DNA of 64,000 nucleotides, from positions 1 to 64,000 of the forward strand of contig NZ_BMGL01000011.1 of assembly GCF_014640175.1 (NCBI RefSeq). Direction: 5' to 3'. The notes under the pieces were generated by a model, which saw only the letters and a list, made by a program, of their open reading frames with translations, was not told where the DNA came from and made no database searches. How positions within the stretch are numbered: position 1 is the stretch's first letter; every line of letters begins with the position of its first letter. The position numbers were made by a program, and so were the translations under genes. Below, piece by piece: positions 1-9,695 of the stretch. Origin of the DNA: Psychroflexus salis (GTDB lineage Bacteria > Bacteroidota > Bacteroidia > Flavobacteriales > Flavobacteriaceae).

Positions 1-62
1 GTAAATTGTTGAGTGAACTCATCGACAAGACAAAAAATATCAGTAATTTTGCTGTAAGATAA
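1..62 (+). CDS. 3' end of an unidentified gene (partial)
   Basis: An open frame enters from the left edge and stops with TAA at 60-62, giving about 19 C-terminal residues ending NISNFAVR. It is followed at once by a strong hairpin with a T run, as expected for a real gene end. The residues are too few to name a family. No function is proposed. Confidence 0.5.
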   Translation, partial: KLLSELIDKTKNISNFAVR

Positions 63-66
63 CATA

Positions 67-127
67 AGAAATAGCTTTTATATATTTGAATTTCAACACT
101 TTAAATATAAAGCTATTTCTTTTTTTT
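67..127 (+). terminator. intrinsic terminator after the partial gene
   Basis: The arm GAAATAGCTT (68-77) pairs exactly with AAGCTATTTC (110-119), and a run of eight T follows. It lies 5 bases past the stop at 62. Confidence 0.8.
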
Positions 128-387
128 ATGCAATAAAACTTTCAAAAATATTAATTGAACTCAGGTTATTAGCTTCATTACCATAGGAATAACAATATTA
201 CAAAGTTATTTTGCGTATTTGTTTTATTTTGCTAAAGGTTTTCAACATCCTTGAAAGCTTCATAAATAGGGCATTGCCGCATTTGTGCTTTTTAATGTTA
301 GACGTTTACCTATTAATTTTTCCAATATATGTATTAGTTCATTTATATATAATTTTATTTTAAAATACCTTTTGTAATTAGGAGATT

Positions 388-475
388 TTTAAAAAATCTG
401 CCAGAAGCAAGTTTTAATCTCGGTATTAAAGATTAGAATCTTACATCCTCACACTTTTTAATCAAATTAGTGTTA
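388..475 (+). repeat. degraded copy of dispersed repeat family B
   Basis: The order of short words (AAAAAATCTGCCAG, then CGGTATTAAA, then CTTACAT) matches the better-preserved copies at 44259-44390 and 49742-49845. Only the central and right parts are recognisable. The boundaries are approximate. Confidence 0.45.
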
Positions 476-555
476 CTACACAAGTCTGATCTATACACAT
501 TCATCTAGATACATTATTATCTTTTTAAAATAGGCATCATTTGTTTTTATTTCCG

Positions 556-563
556 TAATTTTG
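556..563 (+). promoter_or_regulatory. -7 box of the tatA promoter
   Basis: TAATTTTG fits the Bacteroidota consensus TAnnTTTG and ends 17 bases before the tatA ATG. No convincing -33 TTTG is seen at the usual spacing. Confidence 0.5.
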
Positions 564-580
564 CATCAAATAAAAAGCTT

Positions 581-781
581 ATGAATACTTTATTTGTAAT
601 TATGGGAGTGGTTGGACCTTGGCAAATTGCTGTTGTGGTCGTTTTAATTTTACTATTGTTTGGGGGTAAAAAAATTCCTGAATTAATGCGCGGATTAGGT
701 AGCGGAATTAAAGAATTTAAAGATGCTTCTAAAGAAGAGAACGAAGATAAAACCGAAGATTCTAAAAAATCAATCAAGTAA
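581..781 (+). CDS. tatA: Sec-independent translocase subunit TatA
   Basis: A 66-residue TatA/TatE protein, the pore-forming part of the twin-arginine pathway that exports folded proteins across the inner membrane. It has the family layout: a short N-terminus, GPWQ, one transmembrane helix (about residues 13-29), the hinge FGGKKIPEL, an amphipathic helix ([14 protein letters not shown]) and a charged tail of Lys, Glu and Asp. The start ATG sits 17 bases after a TAATTTTG box. It is a single-gene unit closed by the hairpin at 811-841; tatC is not in the window. Confidence 0.93.
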   Translation: MNTLFVIMGVVGPWQIAVVVVLILLLFGGKKIPELMRGLGSGIKEFKDASKEENEDKTEDSKKSIK

Positions 782-810
782 TATAGGTACTTAGTACTAG
801 TTATAACTAC

Positions 811-841
811 AAAGCGCTTCTTATACAGATGCGCTTTTTTT
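811..841 (+). terminator. intrinsic terminator after tatA
   Basis: AAGCGC (812-817) and GCGCTT (831-836) form a stem followed by a T run. It lies 30 bases past the tatA stop. Confidence 0.75.
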
Positions 842-896
842 GTTGAATAAAAACCATCCTACATCCCTTGTAATTTGAGTTAAAACAGATGCGGAT

Positions 897-974
897 GTTA
901 GTTAGTAGTGAGTAGTGAATAGTGGGTAGTTTTTTAGTTAGTAGTGAGTAAGTAGTTTTTTAGTGAGTAGTTTT
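897..974. repeat. degenerate TAGT/GAGTAG tandem repeat
   Basis: About 78 bases built from variants of GTTAGTAGTGAGTAGT, with TTTTTTAG interruptions. The rest of 782-1111 (about 330 bases between tatA and the porin end) holds only the tatA terminator and AT-rich sequence, with no gene. Confidence 0.6.
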
Positions 975-1111
975 AAAGAAATATTCTTGATTTAAGCTTC
1001 TTTTTTGCTTTTCCCGACTAATTTGGGATAGGATTGGGGGTAAATAGAAAGCAATTTTGTTTTATTAACGACCTTGTGAAATCAAGTTCGTATTATTTTA
1101 AAAGTAGCGAA

Positions 1112-3094
1112 CTACAAAAAGAAATTCCAAACCAAGCCAAACCGAAATCTAAAGTCTCGTAATGCGTAGCCTGGCGCTGTAAAATTAGTATTACCTTCAA
1201 ACAAGCCTGTTGCATTTTCTAAGACAAAAAACAATCTTGCCGAGCGTACTTTAGCATTAAAAAACAGATCTACATTGTAAAAACCTTCTAAGTTTGTAAA
1301 GTCCTGCACAACAAATTCGTTTAAAATAGGATTAAACATAGTCGAGTTGAAATCGGTAAAGTATTTAAAGCTAATTCCTGTTTGAATAAAAGTTGCTTTT
1401 TCGAACCAATGATCTTGATAATAAAGTGTGTTCCGGCTTACAAAGTCAGGCGTAGGGAGTAAATTTTCACCATTTAACACATTTTGGTATAACAAGCTGT
1501 GATGCATACCAAAAACACCAAACTGCATATCGTTTGTAGCCTTTACTTTTACATACCGCACATCTTGGTCTGTAGCCTGTAAGGCTTTTACATTGGTAAA
1601 AACTTCTTCTAAACTTTCAATCTCTCCTAGGCTGCCGAAGTAGGTGTAATTTTTAATTTGTGTTAGGGAAGCTTCTAAGTTTCCGAATTTTTTGTGGCTA
1701 ATTTTTCCACCTAAAATTTGGGTATCTATATTGTCTAAATTATTAAACCAGTTGTAATTTTGATATGCGCTTTGATTTAATAGGTAATTAAAATCTGGTG
1801 CGCGCGAGCTAACAGATAAAAAGGCGTTTACATCGGTTTGTTTATTAATGGCGTAATTGAGTTCTCCTTTTAAAAAACTTCCATCAAACTCTCCTGCAAC
1901 ATTATATTTTGCTTCGCCTTTATAAGATAAGTCTCCTATTTTGTTAGCATAAATTCCACTTAGCGAATACAGATTGCCATTTAATAAATTAGGGATTAAA
2001 CTACCATCTTCTTGAACATAAATAGCGTTGTATTGGTATCTAAAGTCGGTAATTTGTGCTGCAAATTCAAATTTACCAAGCAAATTTTGCTTATAACTAG
2101 CTTTTAGCTCATTTTGATATTCAAAATGCTTTACTTCATCTCGTATATTGTCGTTTACCAAGGTTGGCCCAAAATAAGAACTTGCATCTTCTTGGTTAAA
2201 AGCATAATTTTTATCTTCAATGCTCAATTCGTGTGCAAGCCGTATTTGGTTATTTTGTGTAGAGTCGTTTCCGCGAACCAAAATATATTCTTGGTCAATG
2301 TATAACCTATTGCCCCATAAGCGACTAAAGGCATCTTGAAATTGAACGGCCAAGGAAGCTCTGTTTTCAAATTCGGGTACTTCATTAACAAAATTTTGAA
2401 CAGATTCTGTGGTTAGTCCACCATTTTCTTGCTGTTCTAAATCATGCGAAGTAAAGTGAAAGCGTAAAAAATACCGATCACTTTTATTTCGGTAATTAAA
2501 ACTCGTAGAAAAGTTGCTGGCTTCAGAACGCGCATGAACATATTCTCCTAAGGAATTTAAAGCTTCATAAGCAACTGAAAAATTTAACCGAGGATTTAAA
2601 TTGGTAGTAAAAAACGATTTCAAACTTTGGCCTTGTTCCAAAACCGTTCTAAAATATAATTCTGTAAAAGGAGTAGGTGTTTCGTAATAATAAATATCGT
2701 CTTTTGTTTTGTAATTAAAATGTTTAGCACTTGCTCCTAGCTTAGGTGTAAGCGAAAAATCTTGAAAATCATGCCCTAATTTATTGTAAGGCATACCAAC
2801 ATTATGCAAGGCTAATAATTCAAAATTATCTTTGCGTAAATAATTGGCCTTAAAGTATTTTTGAATGCTTAAAGAAGTATCTACAACAGTAGTATCGCGT
2901 TCTCGGTTAATTATTTTATAGTCGGTAGCAGGTGGCATATCGTCTTTTTTGTTAACCCGCTGGGTATCAATTCCGCGTTCTGCACGATTTACAGGTTCGC
3001 CTCCGCCAGCACCTTCTGTTTTTTTTAAGCGCTCTTGGCCTTGCATAAAACCAATGCTAAAAACAAATATGAAAAAATAGATATACCGATGCAT
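1112..3094 (-). CDS. putative porin (outer-membrane beta-barrel)
   Basis: A 660-residue protein with an N-terminal signal peptide (hydrophobic residues 4-18, then QGQE), a polar linker rich in charged residues, and a long C-terminal region of alternating aromatic and polar strands ending in the barrel-like FRFGLVWNFFL. Length and layout fit the Bacteroidota 'putative porin' family, which I recognise from overall pattern and from its usual place beside rnhB. The substrate is unknown. It is transcribed divergently from rnhB, with a -7 box TACTTTTG on the minus strand at 3116-3123, about 22 bases before the ATG. Confidence 0.75.
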   Translation of the reverse strand: MHRYIYFFIFVFSIGFMQGQERLKKTEGAGGGEPVNRAERGIDTQRVNKKDDMPPATDYKIINRERDTTVVDTSLSIQKYFKANYLRKDNFELLALHNVGMPYNKLGHDFQDFSLTPKLGASAKHFNYKTKDDIYYYETPTPFTELYFRTVLEQGQSLKSFFTTNLNPRLNFSVAYEALNSLGEYVHARSEASNFSTSFNYRNKSDRYFLRFHFTSHDLEQQENGGLTTESVQNFVNEVPEFENRASLAVQFQDAFSRLWGNRLYIDQEYILVRGNDSTQNNQIRLAHELSIEDKNYAFNQEDASSYFGPTLVNDNIRDEVKHFEYQNELKASYKQNLLGKFEFAAQITDFRYQYNAIYVQEDGSLIPNLLNGNLYSLSGIYANKIGDLSYKGEAKYNVAGEFDGSFLKGELNYAINKQTDVNAFLSVSSRAPDFNYLLNQSAYQNYNWFNNLDNIDTQILGGKISHKKFGNLEASLTQIKNYTYFGSLGEIESLEEVFTNVKALQATDQDVRYVKVKATNDMQFGVFGMHHSLLYQNVLNGENLLPTPDFVSRNTLYYQDHWFEKATFIQTGISFKYFTDFNSTMFNPILNEFVVQDFTNLEGFYNVDLFFNAKVRSARLFFVLENATGLFEGNTNFTAPGYALRDFRFRFGLVWNFFL

Positions 3095-3115
3095 AATTTA
3101 AAAAAACAACAGCCG

Positions 3116-3123
3116 CAAAAGTA
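3116..3123 (-). promoter_or_regulatory. -7 box of the porin promoter
   Basis: TACTTTTG on the minus strand (CAAAAGTA on the plus strand) fits TAnnTTTG. No -33 motif is clear. Confidence 0.5.
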
Positions 3124-3175
3124 GCATTATTTTAAAGAATGATTTTGAATAGCTAGACTTCTTATGGCTTATTTA

Positions 3176-3183
3176 TAAATTTG
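3176..3183 (+). promoter_or_regulatory. -7 box of the rnhB promoter
   Basis: TAAATTTG fits TAnnTTTG and ends 12 bases before the rnhB ATG, so the leader would be short. No -33 motif is clear. Confidence 0.5.
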
Positions 3184-3195
3184 TATTTTTGAAGT

Positions 3196-3795
3196 ATGCT
3201 TAAAGCCTTTTTAAATAAAAATCTATTAGAGTGCGGAACAGATGAAGCTGGTCGTGGTTGCTTGGCTGGTCCTGTTACTGCAGCAGCTGTAATTTTACAT
3301 CCTTCTTTTTCTAATTCTGTTTTAAACGATTCTAAACAGCTTAGTTTATTGAAGCGAAATAAGCTAAGGGGATTAATTTTAGAAGAAGCAATTTGCTTCG
3401 GAATTGCCCACGTTATGATGCATGAAATTGACGAAATAAACATTTTACAAGCATCGATTAAGGCTATGCATAAAAGTATTGCACAATTAAAACCTAAACC
3501 AGAATTTATTTTAGTCGATGGTAATAAATTTCATAAATTTAAAGGTATTCCTCATCAATGTATTGTTAAAGGCGATGCCAAATATTTAAGTATAGCAGCG
3601 GCTTCTGTCCTAGCTAAAACCCAACGCGATGCTTATATGGAAAAAATTCATCAAGAATTCCCTATGTACAATTGGAAACAAAACAAAGGTTACCCAACAA
3701 AAGAGCATCGAGCAGCTATTCAAAAATATGGAATTACCCAATACCACCGTAAAAGCTTCAAATTACTTCCAGAGCAATTGGCTCTTCCACTTTAA
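3196..3795 (+). CDS. rnhB: ribonuclease HII
   Basis: A 199-residue enzyme that cuts the RNA strand of RNA-DNA hybrids and removes single ribonucleotides from DNA. The signature [15 protein letters not shown] (residues 13-27) carries the first catalytic Asp-Glu pair (D16, E17). The further metal-binding Asp lies in ILVDGN, and the late motif NKGYPTKEH is also typical of RNase HII. The length is normal for the family. It is divergent from the porin gene and convergent with nothing; it stands alone. Confidence 0.95.
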   Translation: MLKAFLNKNLLECGTDEAGRGCLAGPVTAAAVILHPSFSNSVLNDSKQLSLLKRNKLRGLILEEAICFGIAHVMMHEIDEINILQASIKAMHKSIAQLKPKPEFILVDGNKFHKFKGIPHQCIVKGDAKYLSIAAASVLAKTQRDAYMEKIHQEFPMYNWKQNKGYPTKEHRAAIQKYGITQYHRKSFKLLPEQLALPL

Positions 3796-3907
3796 TCGTT
3801 TAAAAGGCATCATATTAGTTCCAAATAAATGCTTAAGAGCTTAACTAAATTCCATTTCCTTAACAAAGCTTTCAACTTCTAAAAATAGTCTCAATTATTA
3901 TAATGCC

Positions 3908-3915
3908 TATATTTG
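3908..3915 (+). promoter_or_regulatory. -7 box of the mrp operon promoter
   Basis: TATATTTG fits TAnnTTTG. Transcription would start near 3920, 15 or so bases before the ATG at 3935. No -33 TTG is visible at the usual distance. Confidence 0.55.
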
Positions 3916-3934
3916 CAGCTTATTGTTACAAGAT

Positions 3935-6241
3935 ATGTTGTATTCTATTTTAGCTGGGTTTGTTGTGGCCATAGCTTTAATTTTCACGGGAAAAATCTTT
4001 AAATCGAAATGGTCGGTTGCACTTACATTGCTTCCGCTTAGTTTATTTGTTTATTTTTTAAGCTATATTCCTACTATACAATCGGGTGCAACTGTATTTC
4101 AAAGCATTAGTTGGATCCCTTCATTTGGCGTAAATTTAAGCTTCCAATTAGATGGTTTATCCTTGTTGTTTTCGTTAATGATTACGGGTATTGGTACCTT
4201 GGTATTTGCTTATACTTCAGCTTACTTAAAAAAGCATGTTTACTTAGATCGTTTTTATGCTTATTTGAGTTTGTTTATGGCAGCTATGCTGGGCTTGGTA
4301 CTTTCAGATAATTTAATTTCACTCTTTGTTTTTTGGGAATTAACAAGTATTTCTTCGTTTTACTTAATCGGCTTTAATAATACTTCTGAAGCTTCTCGAA
4401 AATCGGCTTTAACTGCATTAGGAATTACAGGAATTGGTGGGTTGTTTTTATTAGCTGGAGCTTTATTATTGGGATATATTACAAATTCCTATTCAATTGT
4501 TGAAATGCTTCAGCATAAAGAACTGCTTCAACAACATGAGTTTTATCTAGTAGCGGTGGTTTTTATATTTGGTGCAGCCTTTACCAAATCGGCCCAATTT
4601 CCTTTTCATTTTTGGTTACCCGGTGCTATGAAAGCTCCAACACCGGTTTCTACTTATTTGCATTCGGCAACTATGGTAAAAGCGGGAGTATATTTGTTGC
4701 TTCGTTTTAGCCCGACACTAGGCAGCACAGAATTGTGGAACACTACACTCATTATTGTTGGTGCAGCAACCATGTTGTATTCTGCTTTTCATTTAATTTT
4801 CAGAACCGATTTAAAGGGAATTTTAGCTTATTCTACTATTGCAGCTTTAGGAATTTTAGTGTTTTTAATTGGTTTAGGTACGCAAGCCGCAATAACAGCT
4901 GCTTTGGTTTTTATTGTTGTACATGCTTTGTATAAAGCATCATTATTTTTAATTACAGGAATTATAGACCACGAAACAGGAACAAGAGATATTACACAGC
5001 TTGCAGGTTTACGAAAAGTGCTTATGCCAGTTGCTGTAGCAGGATTTATAGCAGCTTTAATAAGTGGAGGTGTACCACCAAGTATTGGTTTTGTTGGCAA
5101 AGATTTAATTTATGAAGCTACTCTACACATGCCTAATAATGCGGTTTTATTAACTGCAATAGCTATTGTAACCAATATTTTACTTTTTTATGCTGGCTTT
5201 GTGGTGGGCGTAAAACCTTTTATGGGAAAGCTCCCTACTACATTTGAAAATTTGCATATGCCAAGTTCATTAATGTGGGTGCCACCATTGCTAATGGTAA
5301 CTGCAGGATTGGTGTTTGGTATGTTTCCTAATTTAATTGAAACAGCTTTTGTAGCCAATGCAGTTTCGAGTTTAGTGATAGATAATGAAGCCTTTCACCT
5401 TAAACTTTGGCATGGATTCAACACTGTTTTAGGTTTAAGCGCTCTTACTTTAGGTCTTGGTGTTATAGTGTATGTAGTATTGAAACCCAAGCACAAACTC
5501 GAAAATTTTATCGAAAAATTAGAAGTAGCTTCACCTAAAAGCATCTTGTTTTTTTTAACCAACGGCTTTGAAGATTTTTCGAAGTCATGGACAAACTTTT
5601 TTCAAAATGGCTATTTGCGCCATTATATTGCTACTATAGTTGGTTTTTTGGTAATAGCTTTGGCTTTTATTATTTTTTCTAACTTCGATTTAAAGTTAGA
5701 TTTTAGTTCATTTTCAGAATTAACAGCTTACGAAATTGCTATAGTACTAATGATGATTGGTGCCGTAGTATTTACTGTTTTTACAAACTCAAGGCTTGCA
5801 GCTGTAGCATCGATGGGTGTAGTTGGCTTCGCTTTTTGTTTGTTATTTTTATTTTATTCTGCTCCCGATTTGGCAATGACGCAATTTTCTGTAGATACCT
5901 TAACGGTAATTTTATTTGTCCTAGTCTTGTATAAATTACCTAAATACTTACATCTTTCTAAAAATGTATTGCGATTAGAACACGGAATTTTAAGTTTGAC
6001 TTTTGGAGGTTTAATATCCATCTTGGTATTAAAAGTATTACAAGAAGACCAGAATTCAGAAATTACTAATTTTTATGCTGAAAATTCTTACTTACTCGCC
6101 AAAGGCAAAAACGTGGTAAACGTAATTTTAGTAGATTTTAGAGGAGTAGATACTTTAGTAGAAATAAGTGTGCTAATTGTAGCCGCCCTCGGGGTGTTTG
6201 GTTTATTAAAACTGCGTTTAAAAACAAGAGATAAAAAATAA
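3935..6241 (+). CDS. mrpA: Mrp Na+/H+ antiporter subunit A
   Basis: A 768-residue multi-pass membrane protein, the largest subunit of the multisubunit Mrp (Mnh/Sha) antiporter that expels Na+ in exchange for H+. The N-terminal two-thirds resembles the NuoL-type proton channel: FVFWELTSISSFYLIGF carries the conserved Glu, and KSAQFPFHFWLPGAM, HSATMVKAGVYLL and HALYKASLFL carry channel Lys and His residues. The C-terminal third matches the MbhD/MbhE-like part of MrpA (SAPDLAMTQF, DTLVEISVL). An in-frame TTG at 3923 would add four residues, but the ATG at 3935 fits the promoter better. It leads mrpA-G; mrpB starts 3 bases after the stop. Confidence 0.93.
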   Translation: MLYSILAGFVVAIALIFTGKIFKSKWSVALTLLPLSLFVYFLSYIPTIQSGATVFQSISWIPSFGVNLSFQLDGLSLLFSLMITGIGTLVFAYTSAYLKKHVYLDRFYAYLSLFMAAMLGLVLSDNLISLFVFWELTSISSFYLIGFNNTSEASRKSALTALGITGIGGLFLLAGALLLGYITNSYSIVEMLQHKELLQQHEFYLVAVVFIFGAAFTKSAQFPFHFWLPGAMKAPTPVSTYLHSATMVKAGVYLLLRFSPTLGSTELWNTTLIIVGAATMLYSAFHLIFRTDLKGILAYSTIAALGILVFLIGLGTQAAITAALVFIVVHALYKASLFLITGIIDHETGTRDITQLAGLRKVLMPVAVAGFIAALISGGVPPSIGFVGKDLIYEATLHMPNNAVLLTAIAIVTNILLFYAGFVVGVKPFMGKLPTTFENLHMPSSLMWVPPLLMVTAGLVFGMFPNLIETAFVANAVSSLVIDNEAFHLKLWHGFNTVLGLSALTLGLGVIVYVVLKPKHKLENFIEKLEVASPKSILFFLTNGFEDFSKSWTNFFQNGYLRHYIATIVGFLVIALAFIIFSNFDLKLDFSSFSELTAYEIAIVLMMIGAVVFTVFTNSRLAAVASMGVVGFAFCLLFLFYSAPDLAMTQFSVDTLTVILFVLVLYKLPKYLHLSKNVLRLEHGILSLTFGGLISILVLKVLQEDQNSEITNFYAENSYLLAKGKNVVNVILVDFRGVDTLVEISVLIVAALGVFGLLKLRLKTRDKK

Positions 6242-6244
6242 ATT

Positions 6245-6655
6245 ATGAAAACCATTATATTACGTACAGCATCAGATTTTTTGTTACCCGTATTGCTTTT
6301 GTTTTCGCTGTTTATTTTATTGCGCGGACATTATTTGCCAGGTGGTGGGTTTATAGGTGGTTTGGTAGCTGCCATTGCATTTGTACTAGATGCTTTTGCT
6401 AATGGATTAAAAAATGCAAAATCGCTTTTAAAAATTCATCCAGGTTTTTTAATGCCTGTAGGTTTGTCGTTAGCTTTTTTAAGTGCTATAAGTCCACTTT
6501 TTTTCGATTTACCTATAATGACAGGGCTTTGGGCTAGCGAGCCGATACCTGTAATTGGCAATTTAGGTTCGGCTTTGATTTTTGACACAGGCGTTTATTT
6601 AGTAGTTATTGGCGCAGCTTTAACCATTATTTTCACCATTTCAGAAACGGCTTAA
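6245..6655 (+). CDS. mrpB: Mrp Na+/H+ antiporter subunit B
   Basis: A 136-residue protein with about four transmembrane helices. The segment [17 protein letters not shown] is the hallmark of MrpB, a membrane subunit of the Mrp antiporter needed for Na+/H+ exchange. It is placed as in other mrp operons, three bases after mrpA and one base before mrpC, so it is surely co-transcribed. Confidence 0.93.
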   Translation: MKTIILRTASDFLLPVLLLFSLFILLRGHYLPGGGFIGGLVAAIAFVLDAFANGLKNAKSLLKIHPGFLMPVGLSLAFLSAISPLFFDLPIMTGLWASEPIPVIGNLGSALIFDTGVYLVVIGAALTIIFTISETA

Positions 6656-6656
6656 T

Positions 6657-7010
6657 ATGGAAATACTTTTAGCTATAGTAACAGGAATTCTTTACGCAGC
6701 TGGCATTTATATGATGTTAAGAAGAAGCCTTGTAAAACTAATTTTAGGAATTATACTCCTAGGTAATGGTGTAAATTTATTAATCTTTTTACTAGGAAGA
6801 ATTACCAAAGGCAAACCGCCTATTATTCCTGAAGAAGCTAAAGTTTTTGAAGAGCTTTACGCAGATCCAGTCCCACAAGCCTTAATACTAACTGCAATTG
6901 TTATTAGCTTTGGCTTACAGGCCTTTGCTATTATTTTAGTAAAAAGAGCTTATAAGGTTTTAGGTACAGATGATCTTGATCAATTAAATACAACCGACGA
7001 AGACTCATGA
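6657..7010 (+). CDS. mrpC: Mrp Na+/H+ antiporter subunit C (NuoK-like)
   Basis: A 117-residue protein with three predicted transmembrane helices, homologous to NuoK of complex I. The motif [14 protein letters not shown] and the helix [20 protein letters not shown] are typical of MrpC. The stop overlaps the mrpD start by 4 bases (ATGA), showing translational coupling. Confidence 0.93.
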   Translation: MEILLAIVTGILYAAGIYMMLRRSLVKLILGIILLGNGVNLLIFLLGRITKGKPPIIPEEAKVFEELYADPVPQALILTAIVISFGLQAFAIILVKRAYKVLGTDDLDQLNTTDEDS

Positions 7011-8530
7011 GCAATTTAATTATATTATGTCCTTTATTAATCCATTTGCTGTTTAGCATCTTGCTCATGTTTGCATGGCGTAGCTTAAAATGGCAAAAGA
7101 GTTTAACCATAATAGGAAACAGTTTTGCATTAGTAGCCAGTATTTGGGTGTTTATTTTTATTTATGAAAATGGTACACAAACCGTGCAATCGGGTAATTG
7201 GGAAGCTCCATTCGGAATTACATTTGTAGCTGATATGTTAGCAGCTACATTGGTTTTACTAACCTGTATAAGTGGCTTTGCAGTTGCTATTTTTTCTGTT
7301 GTTTCAGTTATAAAAGCTAGATTAAAATTTGGATATTTTAGTGTATTTCATTTTTTATTAATGGGCTTAACAGGAGCGTTTTTAACAGGCGATATTTTTA
7401 ATTTATATGTTTGGTTCGAAATAATTATTATTAGCTCTTTTGTACTTATTAGTCTAGGTGGCGAACGCAACCAACTAGAAGGTGCTGTAAAATATTTTAC
7501 GCTTAACATCCTGGCTTCTATGATTTTTCTAACTGCACTTGGAGTTTTGTACGGGTTAACGGGTACTTTAAATATGGCAGACCTTTCTCAAAAAATTGTC
7601 TTACTCGAAAACCAAGCACTAGTCGAAATTTGTGCAGTCTTGTTTTTAGTTGGTTTTGGTATTAAATCGGCTGTTTTTCCATTGTATTTTTGGTTGCCAG
7701 CATCCTACCATACACCACCTTCTGCAGTTTCTGCTATATTTGCCGGTTTGCTAACTAAAGTAGGTGTTTATGCTTTAATTCGGGTATTTACCTTGATTTT
7801 TGTAGGCGATTTATTCTTAGAAACACTTTTAATAAGCATTGCTATTTTAAGTATTTTTAGTGGAGGTATAGGCGCTTTAATTCAAAATAATATACGCAAA
7901 GTATTTTCGTATTTAATTATTTGTCATATCGGATTTATGATAGGTGGCTTAGGCTTATTTACAAGTGTAGCCATTGCGGGAACAATTTTTTATTTAATAC
8001 ACGACATTATTGTAAAAACCAACTTGTTTTTAATAAGTGGTTTAATTTACAGATTACGTTCTACATCAAGCTTAAAAAAACTCGGTGGCTTGTATAGCGA
8101 GTATCCTAAAATAAGTTTGCTTTTAGCTATTCCATTATTTTCTTTAGTTGGCATACCTCCTTTATCTGGATTTTGGCCAAAAATATCCTTGTTATTAGCT
8201 GGTTTTGAACGTGAAAATTACTGGTTTGTTGGAGCTGTTATTTTTGGAAGTTTAATTACTTTAGTTATTATAGCCAAAGTTTGGTCTGAAGCTTTTTGGA
8301 AGAATCCCCAGCCCGTTAAAAAATGGAAAAATTTTGTCGATTTTTGTGAACTTAAACACATACAGAAAGCACAACTAATTTTTCCTATAGCTTTTTTAAG
8401 TGTTGTATCTTTATACATTGGTTTTGGAGCTGAGCATATTCAGCAATTATCCGAACGTATAGCCATGGAGCTTATGGATAACCAACAATATATAGACGCT
8501 GTCTTTAAAACTAGAGCCAATGCGAGGTAA
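7007..8530 (+). CDS. mrpD: Mrp Na+/H+ antiporter subunit D (NuoN/NuoM-like)
   Basis: A 507-residue multi-pass protein of the proton-translocating antiporter-like family and the second channel subunit of Mrp. Family marks include [19 protein letters not shown] with the conserved Glu, [21 protein letters not shown], and [15 protein letters not shown]. The length is typical (about 490-510). The start overlaps mrpC by 4 bases and the end overlaps mrpE by 11 bases. Confidence 0.93.
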   Translation: MSNLIILCPLLIHLLFSILLMFAWRSLKWQKSLTIIGNSFALVASIWVFIFIYENGTQTVQSGNWEAPFGITFVADMLAATLVLLTCISGFAVAIFSVVSVIKARLKFGYFSVFHFLLMGLTGAFLTGDIFNLYVWFEIIIISSFVLISLGGERNQLEGAVKYFTLNILASMIFLTALGVLYGLTGTLNMADLSQKIVLLENQALVEICAVLFLVGFGIKSAVFPLYFWLPASYHTPPSAVSAIFAGLLTKVGVYALIRVFTLIFVGDLFLETLLISIAILSIFSGGIGALIQNNIRKVFSYLIICHIGFMIGGLGLFTSVAIAGTIFYLIHDIIVKTNLFLISGLIYRLRSTSSLKKLGGLYSEYPKISLLLAIPLFSLVGIPPLSGFWPKISLLLAGFERENYWFVGAVIFGSLITLVIIAKVWSEAFWKNPQPVKKWKNFVDFCELKHIQKAQLIFPIAFLSVVSLYIGFGAEHIQQLSERIAMELMDNQQYIDAVFKTRANAR

Positions 8531-8996
8531 ATTTTTAGCCAACATACTACTTACCATTATATGGGTGTTTTTAACAGGAAGTTTTGCTGTTGTCAACTTC
8601 ATTTTTGGTTTTGTAATTAGCTTTTTAATCTTATGGATTATAAGTGCTCGCGATCATGAAAATAAATATGTACAACTTATACCAAAGTTAATTTCATTTT
8701 TTCTATTTTTTTTGTGGGAAGTTATAAAAGCAAATCTTCAGGTAGCTTACGAAGTAATTACTCCCACTAACAACATGAAACCTGGTATTGTAAAATTACC
8801 TCTAGATGCCAAAACTAATTTAGAAATAACATTGCTTGCCAATTTAATTACACTCACACCAGGAACCTTAAGCTTAGATGTTTCTGAAGATAAAAAAGTA
8901 CTTTACGTACATTCAATGTATGTACACAATAAACAAGAATTTATAAACGATATTAAAAATGGCTTTGAACGCCGCTTATTAGCTATTTTACGATGA
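8520..8996 (+). CDS. mrpE: Mrp Na+/H+ antiporter subunit E
   Basis: A 158-residue protein of the MnhE/MrpE family. Two N-terminal transmembrane helices are followed by a cytoplasmic domain with LANLITLTPGTLSLDV, the clearest family motif, and LYVHSMYV. Its role in the antiporter is assembly or activity rather than a channel. It overlaps mrpD by 11 bases and mrpF by 4, so expression is tightly coupled. Confidence 0.92.
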   Translation: MRGKFLANILLTIIWVFLTGSFAVVNFIFGFVISFLILWIISARDHENKYVQLIPKLISFFLFFLWEVIKANLQVAYEVITPTNNMKPGIVKLPLDAKTNLEITLLANLITLTPGTLSLDVSEDKKVLYVHSMYVHNKQEFINDIKNGFERRLLAILR

Positions 8997-9271
8997 GTTT
9001 ACACGATTATTTATATTACGTAATTCTGCCTATTCTGGCCATTTCATCGCTAGTTGTTTTTATACGCTTTGTAAAAGGGCCAACTATTGTAGATCGCGTT
9101 GTTGCGCTAGACCTAATTATAACATTAGGTATTGGCGAAATTGCTATTTATAGTATTATAAACAATAAACCTACTTTTTTAGATATTGCTACTATTTTAG
9201 CATTAATAGCCTTTTTAGGAACTGTGGCATTTGCCTTTTATTTAGAAAAAAGAAATAAAAAAGATGACTGA
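8993..9271 (+). CDS. mrpF: Mrp Na+/H+ antiporter subunit F
   Basis: A 92-residue protein with three transmembrane helices. VKGPTIVDRVVALDLI is the conserved MrpF motif with its Asp residues. It overlaps mrpE by 4 and mrpG by 8 bases. Confidence 0.92.
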   Translation: MSLHDYLYYVILPILAISSLVVFIRFVKGPTIVDRVVALDLIITLGIGEIAIYSIINNKPTFLDIATILALIAFLGTVAFAFYLEKRNKKDD

Positions 9272-9695
9272 TATTTTTATATTCATTCTAGCAACACTAG
9301 GAGCTATATTTGCTATGTTAGCCGCCATTGGCATACTAAGAATGCCAGATACCTATTTGCGTATATCGGTAACAACTAAAGCAGCAACTTTAGGTATAGG
9401 TTTAATATTAGGAGCAGCTGCACTTTATTTTGGCGATTTTGCAGTTTCTACACGTGTGCAAGCAATTATTATTTTTATTGTATTAACTGCTCCAGTAGGA
9501 GCCCACTTAATCGGTAGGACGTCCTACTTTACAGGGAATAAAATGTGGAAAAACTCTGTTATTGATGAGCTCGAAGGAAAATATGATAAGAAAAAACATC
9601 AACTACTTAGTGAAGATGTAAAAAAACAACATCAAAAAGAAGAACAAAAAAAAGAAGCTGATGGAAGAAAAAAAGCAGAAGAAGATAAATGGTAG
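9264..9695 (+). CDS. mrpG: Mrp Na+/H+ antiporter subunit G
   Basis: A 143-residue protein with three transmembrane helices, then a highly charged Lys/Glu/Gln tail (about residues 105-143). The motif LRMPDTYLRISVTTKAATLG is diagnostic of MrpG, the last subunit of the antiporter. The charged tail is longer than in many MrpG proteins. The last 35 bases also encode the start of the next gene in another frame, so the tail's reading frame is constrained by both proteins. Confidence 0.92.
   Translation: MTDIFIFILATLGAIFAMLAAIGILRMPDTYLRISVTTKAATLGIGLILGAAALYFGDFAVSTRVQAIIIFIVLTAPVGAHLIGRTSYFTGNKMWKNSVIDELEGKYDKKKHQLLSEDVKKQHQKEEQKKEADGRKKAEEDKW

Larger units (their letters stand above)
128..580. 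other. AT-rich intergenic region before tatA
   Basis: About 450 bases with no credible gene on either strand. Positions 388-475 hold a degraded copy of a dispersed repeat also found at 44259-44390 and 49742-49845 (shared words CTGCC, TCGGTATTAAA, TTACAT). The tatA -7 box lies at the right end. Confidence 0.6.

Noticed and set aside
897-974. Possible CRISPR-like array
   Set aside because: The units are short, overlapping and degenerate with no unique spacers of constant length, and there are no cas genes.
9661-9695. Frameshift joining mrpG to the BioF-like gene
   Set aside because: MrpG is complete before the overlap and the PLP enzyme starts at a normal position for BioF; both frames are needed.
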